A stretch of DNA of 64,000 nt from JAICYJ01 sp963797565. GTDB taxonomy: Bacteria; Actinomycetota; Thermoleophilia; Gaiellales; JAICJC01. Each line of letters starts with the position of its first letter. Within the stretch, counting starts at the first letter, position 1. Below are positions 17,078-26,805 of this stretch, piece after piece. Where the stretch lies: contig CAWCPM010000012.1 in assembly GCA_963797565.1 (NCBI GenBank), positions 47,185 to 111,184 of the forward strand, read 5' to 3'. The notes beneath the pieces were generated by a model. That model searched no databases and was not told the origin of the DNA. It was given only the letters and a program-made list of their open reading frames with translations. The translations under genes were made by a program, and so were the position numbers.

Positions 17078-17159
17078 GCCGTAACTCCACTCGGTGTGAT
17101 TGCTCACCACCCAAGCTAGCGAGCGCGTGCTGACGGCCGCCTGAACATCAGGGCATGCG

Positions 17160-17178
17160 GTCTGAAGATTGTCTGAAG
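17160..17178. promoter_or_regulatory. Candidate KdpE operator, direct repeat GTCTGAAG
   Basis: GTCTGAAG at 17160-17167 recurs exactly at 17171-17178, one helical turn away, 83 to 101 bases upstream of the first kdp frame on the minus strand. OmpR-family proteins bind such tandem half-sites as head-to-tail dimers. Confidence 0.4.
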
Positions 17179-17448
17179 CCGGCGGGCGGCCGGCGTCACC
17201 GCCGCTGTTTCACCGCCGTGACGCCCGCGCGCGCGTTAACGGTGTCAAACCCCGTCTCGGGTGCCGTGCGGTTCGTGACGGGTCTGTGAGGGACAGTCAC
17301 GGAGCGCTCCGGATGGTTGAGCCAACGCGCCCGCGGAGGGGTCAGAGCCGGACTCGGCGGTCGTGGGCGGTTGGTGCGGTCGGCGTGATCGAACGTGACT
17401 GAATCGTTGTGAACGGCGGGTCCGGCGGGCACTCTGTGACCTGTCGGT

Positions 17449-17470
17449 CCGTGACGGCTCCGTGACGGCT
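17449..17470. promoter_or_regulatory. Tandem 11-bp repeat TCCGTGACGGC
   Basis: The 11-base unit TCCGTGACGGC occurs twice in direct succession just downstream of the kdpE stop. The same GTGAC core with 11-bp phasing recurs at 17274-17290, 32297-32313 and 54131-54180. Confidence 0.5.
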
Positions 17471-17477
17471 CGGCCGC

Positions 17478-18165
17478 TCAGCGGTCGGGGTCGACCAGCC
17501 GGTAGCCGGCGCCCGGCTCCGTGATCAGGTATCGCGGCCGGGCCGGGTCGGGCTCGATCTTGCGGCGCAGCTGTGATACGTGCACGTGCAGCAGGTTCGA
17601 CTCGCTGCCGTATCCGGGGCCCCACACCTCGCGCAGGATCGCCCGGTGCGTCATCAGCTTTCCTTCGTTCTTGGCCAGCGTGCGCAGGATGTCGAACTGG
17701 TGGGGGGTGAGATGCACCTCGTTGCCTGCGACGGTGACAAGGCGCTTCTCGAGATCGACGAGAAGGTCGCCAACCTGGATCACGGGCTCGCCGGACGGGC
17801 TGGCACGGCGTAGCGCGGCGCGCAGCCGGGCGAGCAGCTCGTCGATGCCGACCGGCTTGGTGACGTAGTCGTCGGCGCCGGCGTCGAGCGCGGCGATCTT
17901 CTCCCGCTCGTCCCCGACTGCCGAGAGCACGATCACCGGGGCCGAGCTCCACGTCCGCAGCTCCCGGCGCGACGTCGGTGCCGCTGCCGTCCGGCAGCAC
18001 CAGATCGAGGATCACGGCATCGGGCGGCCGCATCGCCGCCTCGGCCAGCGCCCCCGCGGCGGTGTCCGCCGTCTCCACCTCGTAGCCGGCGCCTCGCAGG
18101 CTGGTGCGCAGCGCCCGCAGGATCTGCGGCTCGTCGTCCACGACCAGCACGCGCGACCCGGTCAC
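17478..18165 (-). CDS. kdpE: KdpE-type response regulator, frameshifted
   Basis: The receiver part starts VTGSRVLVVDDEPQILRALR with phospho-acceptor Asp in AVILDLVLPDGSG; after a one-base slip near 17960 the other frame continues RTWSSAPVIVLSA and DYVTKPVGIDELLARL. The winged-helix domain then follows (HLTPHQFDILRTLAKNEGK, YLITEPGAGYRLV). Deleting one base gives 228 residues, the KdpE length. GTG 18165 overlaps the stop of the kinase gene. Location beside kdp supports the KdpE assignment; the shift is probably a sequencing error. Confidence 0.85.
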
Positions 18166-19545
18166 GCGTGCATCTTGACAGGCGACTCGGTCGGGAGAGC
18201 CAGCACGAACGTGGCGCCCTGGCCGGCGCGGGACTCGGCCCAGACGCGGCCGCCGTTGGCCTCGGCGAAGCCGCGGGCGATCGCCAGGCCGAGCCCGGCG
18301 CCGCGCTGGCCGGCGGCCGCGCCGCCCCGCTGGAACGGCTCGAACAGGCGGTCGAGTTCCTCCGCCGGGATGCCGGGGCCGTGGTCGATCACCCGCACGT
18401 AGCACCTCGGATGGGGTTCCGCTCACCTGCAACCTGACGGGTTCCTCCGGCGGCGAGTACTTGAGTGCGTTCTCGATCAGGTTGGCCAGCGCGCGTTCGA
18501 TCTGATGGGCGTCCGCGCGTACCGCCGGGCTCCCGGCCCCCAGCGCCACCTGCACCCTGTCGGCGTCGTCCACATCCGCGATCGCCTGCACCACCAGGTC
18601 GTCGACCGAGCACAGCGCCAGGTCGGGCTGCGCCGCACCTGACTGCAGCCGGGACAGATCGAGCAGGTTGGAGACGATCCGGTCGAGCCGTGCCGCCTCG
18701 ATCAGGATCGCCTCGAGCAGCTCATGCCGATCCTCCTCCGCGAGCTCCAGGTCGGCACGGTCGAGCGCCGAGGCCGAGGTCAGGATCGCCATCAGGGGTG
18801 AGCGCAGGTCGTGGCTGACCGAGCGCAGGAGCGCCGTCTTCATCGCGTCGCTGCGCCGCAGCGCTTCCGCCTCGAGCGCCTCGGTCTGGAGACGCTCGCG
18901 GTCGAGGGCGACGCCCAGCAGCGATGCCAGTCCGGGCAACAGGCGCCGCCGGGCGCCTCGGTCGGGCCGTAGCGGCGGCTCGAGGCGGATCACGCCGACC
19001 GACCGGCCGCCGGCGATCAGCTCGGTGTCGGTTGACCGGCCGGGCGTCGCGGTGCCGCCCAGCTCGATGCTGACGCCCTCGACCTCGAGCACGCTGGCCA
19101 TCTCCTCGGCGATGCGGTCGAGCTCCTCGGTGACCTGGCCGCGCTGCAGCAGCGAGGTGGCGATCTCGGCCAGCAGCGCCGACTCGGTGGCGCGCAGCCG
19201 CGACCGCGACGCCAGCTCGCTGACGACGACGGCGGTGACGAGGAACACCGCCAGCGAGAACCAGTTGCTGGGGTCGGCCAGGGTGAACGTGTAGAGCGGC
19301 GGCAGGAAGAAGAAGTTGAAGGCGAGCATCGACGCCACCGCGACCGCCACCGACGCGACGCTGCCCCAGAACACGGCCACCGGCAGCACGGCGAAGACGT
19401 ACAGCACGCCCAGGGTCAGCACCGGCACGAACGACTGCAGCAGCTCGATCATGAGGGTGACCACAACGATGCCCGCGACACCGGTGGCGAACCCCAGCCA
19501 CGCGGCCGGTCGCGTCGCGAACCGATCCAGCGTCCAGGCTCTCAT
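18162..19545 (-). CDS. KdpD-like histidine kinase without the KdpD sensor domain, frameshifted
   Basis: From ATG 19545 (MRAWTLDRFATRPAAWLGFA) this about 460-residue protein has the four-helix KdpD membrane domain (about 15-110, with FNFFFLPPLYTFTLADPSNW), a GAF-like region, a HisKA domain (SVSHDLRSPLMAILTSASAL), NLIENALKYSPP and, after a one-base slip near 18395, VIDHGPGIP and GLGLAIARGFAEANGG. It corresponds to the C-terminal half of KdpD. TACCGT at 19558-19553 lies 7 bases before ATG 19545, the leaderless pattern of this genome. It probably phosphorylates the adjacent KdpE. Confidence 0.88.
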
Positions 19546-19669
19546 GGGTGGGACGGTAGACGAGCGCGACCACTCTCGGGCAGCGCTACTAGGAATCAGC
19601 CCAGGTCGAACGTACACTCGAAGCGCTCCGGCGGCTCAATCGTGTTCAAGCGTTGTTCGAGGGGGAACG

Positions 19670-20856
19670 ATGTTTCAGCTGAAACGTGTCTGCGGTCTTG
19701 CCATGATCGTGCTCGCAGTCGGCCGCCATGGGTGGTGCCGCTTCCAACGCGCAGGCATCTGTTGCTCCGCGGGTGCGCGCGATGCGCGCCGCCAGGGTGC
19801 TGTTCTCGCGCTCGCTGACGGCGCGGCTGCGCGCCCATATACGCCCGATGGCGGGCGCGTCGGTGAGCCCCGGTACCGACCTGCTGCTGTTCACGGATCC
19901 GGTCAGGATGCAAGTGCACGGTCTCGAGTACCGGATGAGCATGTACGCCGATACGACGGTCGACCAGTTCGGCACCGCGCCCGAGCTGAGCGTTGGTTTC
20001 GATCGCACCTCGCGCGGGGTGAGCGGACGGATCAACGGCGTGCAGGAGCATGTGTACGGGTTCTCGTCGACCGACATGGTCATGACCGCCGACCAGGGCC
20101 TTACCGGCTTGCACATCGATACGCGGCGATCGTTCCGCCCGACGCGGGTGACCATGAACCTCGTGCCCGACGAGGTGCGCTCGGCAAGCTGTCGGCTGTT
20201 CTTCGGCGGCAGCGGTACGCAGTCGGTGGCCGAGGGAACACTCGACACGTCGGTGTTCCGGATCCACACCGGCACCTGGCCGTACTTCGGCACCGTCACC
20301 GCGGCACCGCAGACGGGAGTTGCGATCGCCGATCCGGGCTGCATCTCCGGCGGTGTGGGAGGCGTCGCGTTCGGGCGCACGGTGCGCCGCTACTACGAGC
20401 CGTGCCAGGGTCGTGAGTCGGTTGTGGCCGGCTCACTCTTTGGTGACACGAGTTGGGAAGCAGAGGTCGGCTACGGCGGCGCCCGGGCCTTTCTCGGTGC
20501 GCAGACTGCGAGCAGCACCACGACCAACCTGGTGGAGCATTTCGCGGTCGCCCTTCAGTCCGCGGCGGGCATGCCCAGGCCGAAACGATCTGCGCACGGC
20601 GCCGTCGCCAAGATTGGCACGGCCGGAAACCCGATGTTCGGCGGTAGCGCGACATTCGTGTCGCACCGGCGTCCGGCGGTGTCACAAGGTGCACGTCTGC
20701 GCGGTCGGGCGGCATCTGCGCCACTTCGTCGCGACGCGCTACCGCGGCAGGCTGAGCCCGGACGACGGCGCCCCGCTGACGGCGCTGTTCGACACCGGCG
20801 GGTTCGCACTCGAGCGGGGCGCGGCGTCGCTGGTGATCCGCAGCTACATGAGGTAA
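19670..20856 (+). CDS. Secreted protein of unknown function, two frameshifts
   Basis: ATG 19670 opens a good signal peptide (MFQLKRVCGLAMIVLA), and after removal of one base near 19717 it continues SAAMGGAASNAQA, a typical cleavage site. The mature part is rich in beta-type sequence and glycine (GTDLLLFTDPVRMQVHGLEY, FGRTVRRYYEPCQG) and ends, after a second one-base slip near 20676, with GAASLVIRSYMR. With both repairs it has 394 residues. I do not recognise a family. Two or more Cys pairs might form disulfides. The neighbours give no functional hint. Confidence 0.55.
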
Positions 20857-20896
20857 AACGCGGGCCGCCACCTGCGCGAGATGTAGTATCGCCGCC

Positions 20897-21274
20897 ATGA
20901 ACGAGACGCTGAGCGAGACCATCGACCGCTACAACGACGCGTGGAACGCGCAGGACGTCGAGACGATCGCGCGCTATCACCACCCCGAGATCGTGTTCCA
21001 AAACCACACGGCGGGGGAGCGGGTGGAGGGCGCCGAGGCCGTCAGCGCGCACATCGCCGGCATCTTCGCCGGCTGGCCCGACCTGCACTTCCGCGGCCGC
21101 CGCGCCTACTACGGCGACGACTTCGTGGTCAGCGAGTGGACGGCCACGGCGACCCATCCCGACGGCCGCAAGCTGGAGTGGGACGGCATCGACGTGTTCC
21201 CGTTCCGCGACGGCCTGATCGCGCGCAAGGACGTCTACTCGACCAGCGGCAGCGCGCGCGTGCTGGCCCCCTGA
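20897..21274 (+). CDS. SnoaL-like/NTF2-fold protein
   Basis: The 125-residue protein has the SnoaL/ketosteroid-isomerase-like pattern: IDRYNDAWNAQDVETIARYH, a middle AHIAGIFAGWPDLHF, and a closing DVFPFRDGLIARKDVYSTSG. Such proteins act as polyketide cyclases, isomerases or binding proteins; no specific substrate can be given. TAGTAT at 20884-20889 lies 7 bases before ATG 20897, so it is probably transcribed as a leaderless mRNA. Confidence 0.8.
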   Translation: MNETLSETIDRYNDAWNAQDVETIARYHHPEIVFQNHTAGERVEGAEAVSAHIAGIFAGWPDLHFRGRRAYYGDDFVVSEWTATATHPDGRKLEWDGIDVFPFRDGLIARKDVYSTSGSARVLAP

Positions 21275-21289
21275 TCAGCCGGTCTGCGC

Positions 21290-22744
21290 GTGGCTGAGAT
21301 CGTGATCGTGGGAGCCGGGATCGGCGGGCTGTCGGCCGCACTGCTGCTGGGCCGCGATGGCCACCATGTGATCGTCTGTGAGCGCGATCCCGCACCGGTG
21401 CCGGATGGAAACGACGCGGTCTGGTCGGACTGGCCGCGGCCCGGCATCCCGCAGTCGCGGCTGGGCCATGCCTTCCTGCCCGGGTTCCGGTCGCTGCTGG
21501 CCGAGCGCCTGCCGGACGTGCTGGCCGACATCCTGGCCTCGGGTGCGCCGGAGGTGGACGAGGCACGGGACATGCCAGGCGATGAGCGGACGGCGGCGGA
21601 TGCGGAGCTGGTGACGATCATGTGCCGGCGCCCGGTGCTCGAGGCCGCGTTCCGCCGGGCGGCCGTGCGGGAGCCGGCGATCGAGCTGCGGGCCGGGTGC
21701 CAGGTGACCGGGCTCGCCGCCGACCCCCACGGCGACGACGGGCCGCCGCGCGTCACCGGGGTGATCACCCGCGACGGCGCCATCCCTGCCGATCTCGTCG
21801 TGCTGAGCGGCGGTCGGCTCGGCCTGGCGCCGGCCCTGTTCGCCGAGGTCGGGGCGACGCTCGAGGAGCAGTCCGTGCGTTGCGGGTTCATCTGCTACAC
21901 CCGCTACTTCCGGATCCACGCGGACGAGGGCCAGGACGAGCGGGTGGCGACCCAGCTGACGGTGCACGCAGACGCCGGGTACATGCAGTACGAGATGTGG
22001 GGCGCCGACTCCGCGACGTTCTGCGTCGAGCTGCTGGTGCCCGCGGCCGACCGTGACTTCCGCTGCCTGCGCCACGAGCCGGCCTGGACGGCGGCGGCGC
22101 TGGCGCTGCCGGAGTGCACGGAGTGGATCAGCCCCGACCGCTCTTCGCCGATCAGCGCGATCGCGGCGATGGGCGGGGAGCGCAACACGCTGCGGCAGTT
22201 CGTACGCGACGGGCGTCCGGCCGCGCTGGGCGTCCACGTGATCGGCGACGCGCGCTGCCAGACCAACTCGGCCTATGCCTGGGGATCACGGCACGCGCTG
22301 GCCGCCGCCTGTGCGGTGCGAGACGTGATCGCCGAGCACGGGGGCGACCCCGAGGCCCAGGCGCTGGCGCTCGACCAGCGGCTGCGCCCGGAGCTGGCGG
22401 GGCGCTTCGAGCACTCGCGGCAGTTCGACCGGGCCTGGCACCAGGCCTCCCGCGACGAGCCGGAGTGGGCGACCGTCGAGGACGGTCCGGGGCTGTTGGC
22501 CAAGGTGCTGACGCCGGCGGCCGATCACGACGCCGAGGTGTTCCGGGCGGTGATGCGCTGGTACCTGCAGCTCGATCCGGTGGACGCGATCTACGCCAAC
22601 CACGAGGTGGTGGAGAGGGCACGGGCGGTGATGGCGACCAACCCGCAGGCTGCCAATAAACCGTCGCGTCCCGGTCGCGACGATCTGCTCGAGATCGCCG
22701 GCGCCGCGCTTCGCGTTGCGCCCCGACCGTCCGATTTGGGATAG
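21290..22744 (+). CDS. FAD-dependent oxidoreductase/monooxygenase-like protein
   Basis: The 484-residue protein begins with a Rossmann FAD site, IVIVGAGIGGLSAALLLGRD, ending in an acidic ERD ribose-binding residue. GVHVIGDARCQTNSAYAWG corresponds to the GD motif of group A flavoprotein monooxygenases. The C-terminal 100 residues are helical with no extra motif. GTG 21290 lies 15 bases after the SnoaL-like gene, so the two may share an operon, and the VOC gene follows by 7 bases. Substrate unknown; halogenase- or hydroxylase-type chemistry is possible. Confidence 0.8.
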   Translation: MAEIVIVGAGIGGLSAALLLGRDGHHVIVCERDPAPVPDGNDAVWSDWPRPGIPQSRLGHAFLPGFRSLLAERLPDVLADILASGAPEVDEARDMPGDERTAADAELVTIMCRRPVLEAAFRRAAVREPAIELRAGCQVTGLAADPHGDDGPPRVTGVITRDGAIPADLVVLSGGRLGLAPALFAEVGATLEEQSVRCGFICYTRYFRIHADEGQDERVATQLTVHADAGYMQYEMWGADSATFCVELLVPAADRDFRCLRHEPAWTAAALALPECTEWISPDRSSPISAIAAMGGERNTLRQFVRDGRPAALGVHVIGDARCQTNSAYAWGSRHALAAACAVRDVIAEHGGDPEAQALALDQRLRPELAGRFEHSRQFDRAWHQASRDEPEWATVEDGPGLLAKVLTPAADHDAEVFRAVMRWYLQLDPVDAIYANHEVVERARAVMATNPQAANKPSRPGRDDLLEIAGAALRVAPRPSDLG

Positions 22745-22751
22745 TGGGCTC

Positions 22752-23479
22752 GTGTTCGATCACGTCACGGTGCGTGTGTCGGACCGCGGCGAGTCGGAGC
22801 GGTTCTATGCGGCCGTGCTCGCCGCGCTCGACTGCCGCCGACCTACTCGGGCGATGACCTGGCCGAGTGGAACGACTTCTCGCTCTGCGAGGCGACCCGT
22901 GCCCGCCCGGCCACCAAGCGGCTGCACGTTGCCTTCGGCGCGCACTCGCAGGAGCAGGTCGATGCGTTCTGGCAGTCCGGCACCGAGGCCGGGTTCCTCG
23001 ACGACGGCCGGCCGGGGCCGCGGCCGCGCTACCGCGACGACTACTACGGCGGGTTCCTCCGCGACCCGGACGGCAACAGCGTGGAAGCCGTGCACCACGG
23101 CGACGTGCGTCCGGGCGGCATCGACCACCTGTGGCTGCGGGTGGCCGATCTGGATGCGTCACGCCGGTTCTACGAGCTGGCGGCACCGTTCGCCGGTATC
23201 CGGCTGGTGGACGAGCACGAAGACCGGGTGCGGTTCGCCGGTGCCGGCGGCGGCTCGATGTCGCTGGTGGCAGGCCCGTCCACCGAGGGGCTGCACATCG
23301 CGTTCGCGGCGCGCGACGATGACGCCGTCGAGGCGTTCCACAGCGCCGCCACCGCCGCCGGTTACACCGACCACGGGGCACCTGACGAGCGGCCGCAGTA
23401 CCACGACGGCTACTACGCCGCCTACGTGCTCGATCCCGACGGTACCAACGTCGAGCTCGTGAACCACCATCGCGGCTGA
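22752..23479 (+). CDS. Two-domain VOC protein, frameshifted
   Basis: Two VOC halves are fused. The first starts at GTG 22752 with FDHVTVRVSDRGESERFYAA and continues, after a slip near 22838, as DDLAEWNDFSL and GFLRDPDGNSVEAVHHGDVR. The second is GGIDHLWLRVADLDASRRFY through AYVLDPDGTNVELVNHHRG. This is the one frameshift in the window that needs an added base (or two removed). Repaired length is 242 residues. His and Glu at the domain ends fit VOC metal ligands. A dioxygenase or glyoxalase role is possible. Confidence 0.75.
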
Positions 23480-23540
23480 CGGCCCGATCGAGTTCGACGG
23501 GATCGTCCGTCGGCTCGAGGCGGAGGGCCTCAAGGTCGTC

Positions 23541-23801
23541 GTGCCGCCGTACGGGCTGCTGATGGGGTTGGCCATGCGGGCGGCCCGGAAGCAGGCCGAT
23601 CCGCAGATGGCGTTCATCGTGCCGGCCAGCACGCACGCGCGTTGGTGGCGGCGGAGCTGCGCGGAGGGCGAGGTGCGCCTGCTGGATGCACCCATCTGGA
23701 TCCCTGCCAGGGGGCGCCAGTCGTTCCCGGCGGCGGTCGTGATCTTCGGCCGGCCGGCCCGGGTGGTCGAATGGGACCGACGGACGCCGGGGCCGCCGTA
23801 A
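23541..23801 (+). pseudogene. Remnant resembling a phage-type adenine methyltransferase C-terminus
   Basis: The open frame (first usable start GTG 23541, though coding-like sequence extends back to about 23480) reads KVVVPPYGLLMGLAMRAARK, MAFIVPASTHARWWRR and SFPAAVVIFGRPARVVEW. The order PPY, then VPAxTxxxWW, then a FPxAVVIF strand, resembles phage N6-adenine methyltransferases of the Dam type. The catalytic D/N-P-P-Y is degenerate (VPPY) and the N-terminal half is absent, so it is probably a decayed fragment. This resemblance is by eye only. Confidence 0.35.
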
Positions 23802-23803
23802 TG

Positions 23804-25076
23804 CTATCGGGCGCGGACGGGCAGCCCGCGGCCGCCCAGCAGCGGCGCCGTGCGGGCGCGCAGGCGGAAGGCCGCAAACAGCGTCATGGCGATGCTGGCG
23901 GCGCCCGACACCACGATAGGCGGCCTCGGTGCCGCCCTGCGATGCCAGCCAGCCGGCCAGCAGGCCGCCCATCGGCCCGGCGCCGTTGAAGGCGAAGAAG
24001 TAGAGGCCGATCACACGCCCGCGCAGATGGTCGGGCGCGTTCAGCTGCAGCAGCGAGTTGGCGTTCGACGTCCAGAGCGTGAAGCTGAGGCCGGTCATGA
24101 ACAGCAGCAGCGATGCCAGCGCAAGGCCGCTGACCGGCGCCAGCGCCAGCTGCGCCAGGCCGAAGCCGCCGGTACCCGCCAGCAGCACCCGCCAGCTTGC
24201 ACGTCCGAGCGTGGCCGACGTGAGCGCGCCGCCCAGCGCACCCAGGCCGAAGAAGGCTGTCAGCACGCCGAACACCTCGGGCCCGCCCCCCAGCGTCTGC
24301 TTCGCCATCACCGGCAGCAGCACGTTGAAGTTGAAGGAGAAGGTGCTGACGATGGTCACGATCATCAGCGCCATCAGCACCTCCGGGGCGCCGCGCACGT
24401 AGCGGAACGCCTCGCGTGTGCCGCGCAGCAGGGTGGGCCGCTCGGCGTTTGCCGAGCGCGGGAACATCTCGTCGGTTCGCATCAGCAGCAGGCCCACCAG
24501 CACGGCGGCGAAGCTGACGGTGTTGAGCGCGAAGCAGAGACCGGCGCCGGCCAGGGCCACGACCACGCCGCCCATGGCGGGTCCGACCACGCGGGCGGCG
24601 TTGAACAGGCTCGAGTTGAGCGCGACCGCGTTCGGCAGCTCGTCGCGTCCCACCATCTCGAAGGTGAGGGCCTGGCGGGCGGGCGCATCCAGCACCAGCA
24701 CGGTGCCGCGCAGCACCGCCAGCAACAGCACCTGCCAGGTGGTGATGACGCCGGCCAGGGTCAGCGCCGTCAGCACGCCGGCGATCACCATCGAGACGAC
24801 CTGCGTCCAGATCACCGTGCGACGGGCGTCGAGGCGGTCGACGACCACGCCGGCGAACAGTCCGAACACCGTGAACGGCAGGAACTGGCAGAGCGCCAGC
24901 AGGCCGACGGCCAGCGGCGAGTGGGACAGTTCGAGCACCAGCCAGCCGGTCGCGATGTTCTGCATCCATGTGCCGCTGACGGAGATCACCTGCCCGCTGA
25001 AGAACAGGCGGTAGTTGCGGTGCCGTCGGAGGCTGGCGAACGTGCGGCGGTTGGCGCGAAGCAGGGCCGCGGTCAA
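23804..25076 (-). CDS. MFS exporter (EntS-like), frameshifted
   Basis: A 12-helix major-facilitator protein of about 423 residues: NYRLFFSGQVISVSGTWMQN at helix 1, VVVDRLDARRTVIW as the conserved loop 2-3 motif and DAPARQALTFEMVGRDELPN in helix 5, a pattern of the enterobactin-exporter/MFS_3 group. A one-base slip near 23917 displaces the last 40 residues; the repaired end reads VVSGAASIAMTLFAAFRLRA. The likely start is TTG 25076, overlapping the MarR stop (TTGA). Coupling to a MarR repressor suggests drug or metabolite efflux. Confidence 0.85.
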
Positions 25077-25513
25077 GCCGGCTCAGCCTCCAGCAGCCGG
25101 GTGAGCGGGTCGATCACGCTGTCGATTGCGGCCAGCTCGACCTCGGTCAGGCGTCCCAGGCGGGATGCCAGCCAGGCCGTGCGGCGCGACCGCGCGGAGC
25201 GCAGCACCCGCTGGCCTGCGTCGGTCAGCTCCAGCCCGACCCGGCGCCTGTCGGCCTGCGCGCGCGTGCGCTGCAGCAGGCCCGCGCTCTCGAGGCGGGT
25301 GAGGTTGGTGGACATGGCGGCGGTGGACACGCCCTCGCGGACGGCGAGCTCGCGCACCCCGATGCCGGGGCTGGTGCGGACGACGTGCATCAGCGCCGCC
25401 TGGCCGCCGGTGATGCCGAGCGGCGCAAGCTCGCGGCGCAGGTGACGGTTCAGCTGCAGGAGCACCGGCCTCAGCCGGTTTGCCACGGTGACCGTGTCCA
25501 AAGTAGTTATCAT
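25073..25513 (-). CDS. MarR-family repressor
   Basis: The 146-residue winged-helix protein has GQAALMHVVRTSPGIGVREL, recognition-helix sequence STAAMSTNLTRLESAGLLQR and the basic wing QADRRRVGLELTDAGQRVL. It overlaps the MFS exporter gene by 4 bases and likely controls it. TAAACT (25526-25521, minus strand) lies 7 bases before ATG 25513, and the AT-rich direct repeat TAGTTATCA/TAGTTAACA spans the start, a likely autoregulatory operator. Confidence 0.88.
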   Translation of the reverse strand: MITTLDTVTVANRLRPVLLQLNRHLRRELAPLGITGGQAALMHVVRTSPGIGVRELAVREGVSTAAMSTNLTRLESAGLLQRTRAQADRRRVGLELTDAGQRVLRSARSRRTAWLASRLGRLTEVELAAIDSVIDPLTRLLEAEPA

Positions 25514-25524
25514 AGTTAACAGTT
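25507..25524. promoter_or_regulatory. Direct repeat over the MarR start codon
   Basis: TAGTTATCA and TAGTTAACA lie head to tail in an unusually AT-rich patch between the -10 and the start codon of the MarR gene. The position would let the repressor block initiation. Confidence 0.45.
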
Positions 25525-26805
25525 TAGCGGGTTAGCGGGTTTGGCGCCACCTCCAAAGGGCCTGTTACAGCGGCGTCGGGCGCCAGCGCCTGGCCCGCCA
25601 CCGGGCGGCCTGCGACCAGCACCAGCCAGATCCGCTCCCGCTCAGCCAGCACCGCGATCCCCGCCAGCGGGTCGCCGTCCACAACCAGCAGATCGGCTAC
25701 GGCGCCTTCCCGGACAACGCCGACGTCATCCAGGCCGAGGGCGGCGGCGCCGTCGGCCGTGGCGGCGCGCACCGCCTCCGCGTTGCCGAGCCCGGCATCG
25801 GCCATGCGTACCAGCTCGATCAGGTTGTCGCCGGGAGGGCCGCTGTCGTGGCCCATCGCCATCGTCACGCCCGCGGCCCGCGCCGCCGCGACGGTCGCGT
25901 AGGCCTCCTGCTGCTGCACCTTGGCCTGCTCCACCAGCACCGGCGCGAAGCAGGTGACGAACCGCTCGGACAGATCGTGGAAGGTGGACAGCGTCGGCAC
26001 CAGCACCTGTCCGCGCTCGGCCATCGTGGCCAGCAGCTCGGGCGCGCGGTGCAGCGACAGCCCGTGCTCGATCGTGTCGACGCCCTGCTCGATCGCCATC
26101 CGCGTGCCCTCCAGCCCCTCGGCGTGGGCGGCCACCCGGAAGCCCATGCGGTGGGCCTCGTCCACGATCGCGGCCAGCTCGGCGGGCGTCATCTGCGCGG
26201 GCTCGGGATCCTCGCGCACCACCGAACGCGCGCCGGTTGCCATCACCTTGATGAAGCCGGCGCCGGCGCGGATCTGCTCGCGCACCGCCTTTCGCATCTC
26301 GTCGGGCCCGTCCGCCTCCCGGTACATGGTGCCGAAGATGGCGCCGCCCGGTGAGGTGGCCGAGATGATGCGGCCGCAGGGGATCACCCGGGGACCGTCG
26401 AGCAAGCCCAGGTCGACGGCCTGGCGCACCGCGATGCCCTCGTCGTCGTAGCTGCCGACGTCGCGCACGGTGGTGATGCCCGCGGCCAGCAGGGCGGTGG
26501 CGGTCCTGGCCAGCACGAAGTAGCCAAGCTCGCGGCGGCGCGGCTCCTCACCATGGAGGTGCTGCGGCGGCCCGAAGCCGGGGCTGCGTGAGGTATCGCT
26601 CGAGAGGTGGACGTGGGCGTCGATCAGCCCCGGCATCAGCGTGCGCCCGCCTGCGTCGATCGACGCCCGTCGGCGGGGCCCCGTCGCCGATCGGCCCGAT
26701 CGACTCGATCCGGCCGCTCGCGACAGCGACCGCCATCCGCTCGGCCGGCGGCGATCCGTCGCCGGCCACGACGCGCACGTTCCAGAGGATCGTGCGGTCG
26801 GTCAA
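25524..26805 (-). CDS. Metal-dependent amidohydrolase, frameshifted
   Basis: The TIM-barrel amidohydrolase signatures are LMPGLIDAHVHLSSD (HxH metal site), FIKVMATGARSVV (Lys), FRVAAHAEG and DTIEHGLSLH (two His), and TMAMGHDSG (Asp). The C-terminal beta part ADLLVVDGDPLAGI and WLVLVAGRPV is typical of imidazolonepropionase-like and prolidase-like members. The first 45 residues lie in another frame; one surplus base near 26668 separates them. Start TTG 26805 overlaps the M3 peptidase stop (TTGA). Repaired length is 426 residues. Substrate unknown. Confidence 0.85.

Larger units (their letters stand above)
17078..17477. promoter_or_regulatory. kdp control region
   Basis: This 400-base gap between the kdp genes and kdpE holds no credible gene. 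It contains two repeat systems: GTCTGAAG twice, 11 bases apart (17160-17178), and several GTGAC boxes (17274, 17285, 17394, 17450, 17461). On the minus strand TAGCTT at 17118-17113 is a possible -10 for the kdp operon. Both systems have the 11-bp periodicity expected of OmpR-class regulators such as KdpE. Confidence 0.5.

Noticed and set aside
17169..17402. Small plus-strand gene in the kdp control region
   Set aside because: Composition is arbitrary Arg-rich with no ribosome binding site, and it overlaps the regulatory repeats.
22152..25076. A 974-codon minus-strand frame extending the MFS transporter
   Set aside because: After the frameshift near 23917 it only reads through plus-strand genes in a high-GC shadow frame; the repaired transporter ends at 23804.
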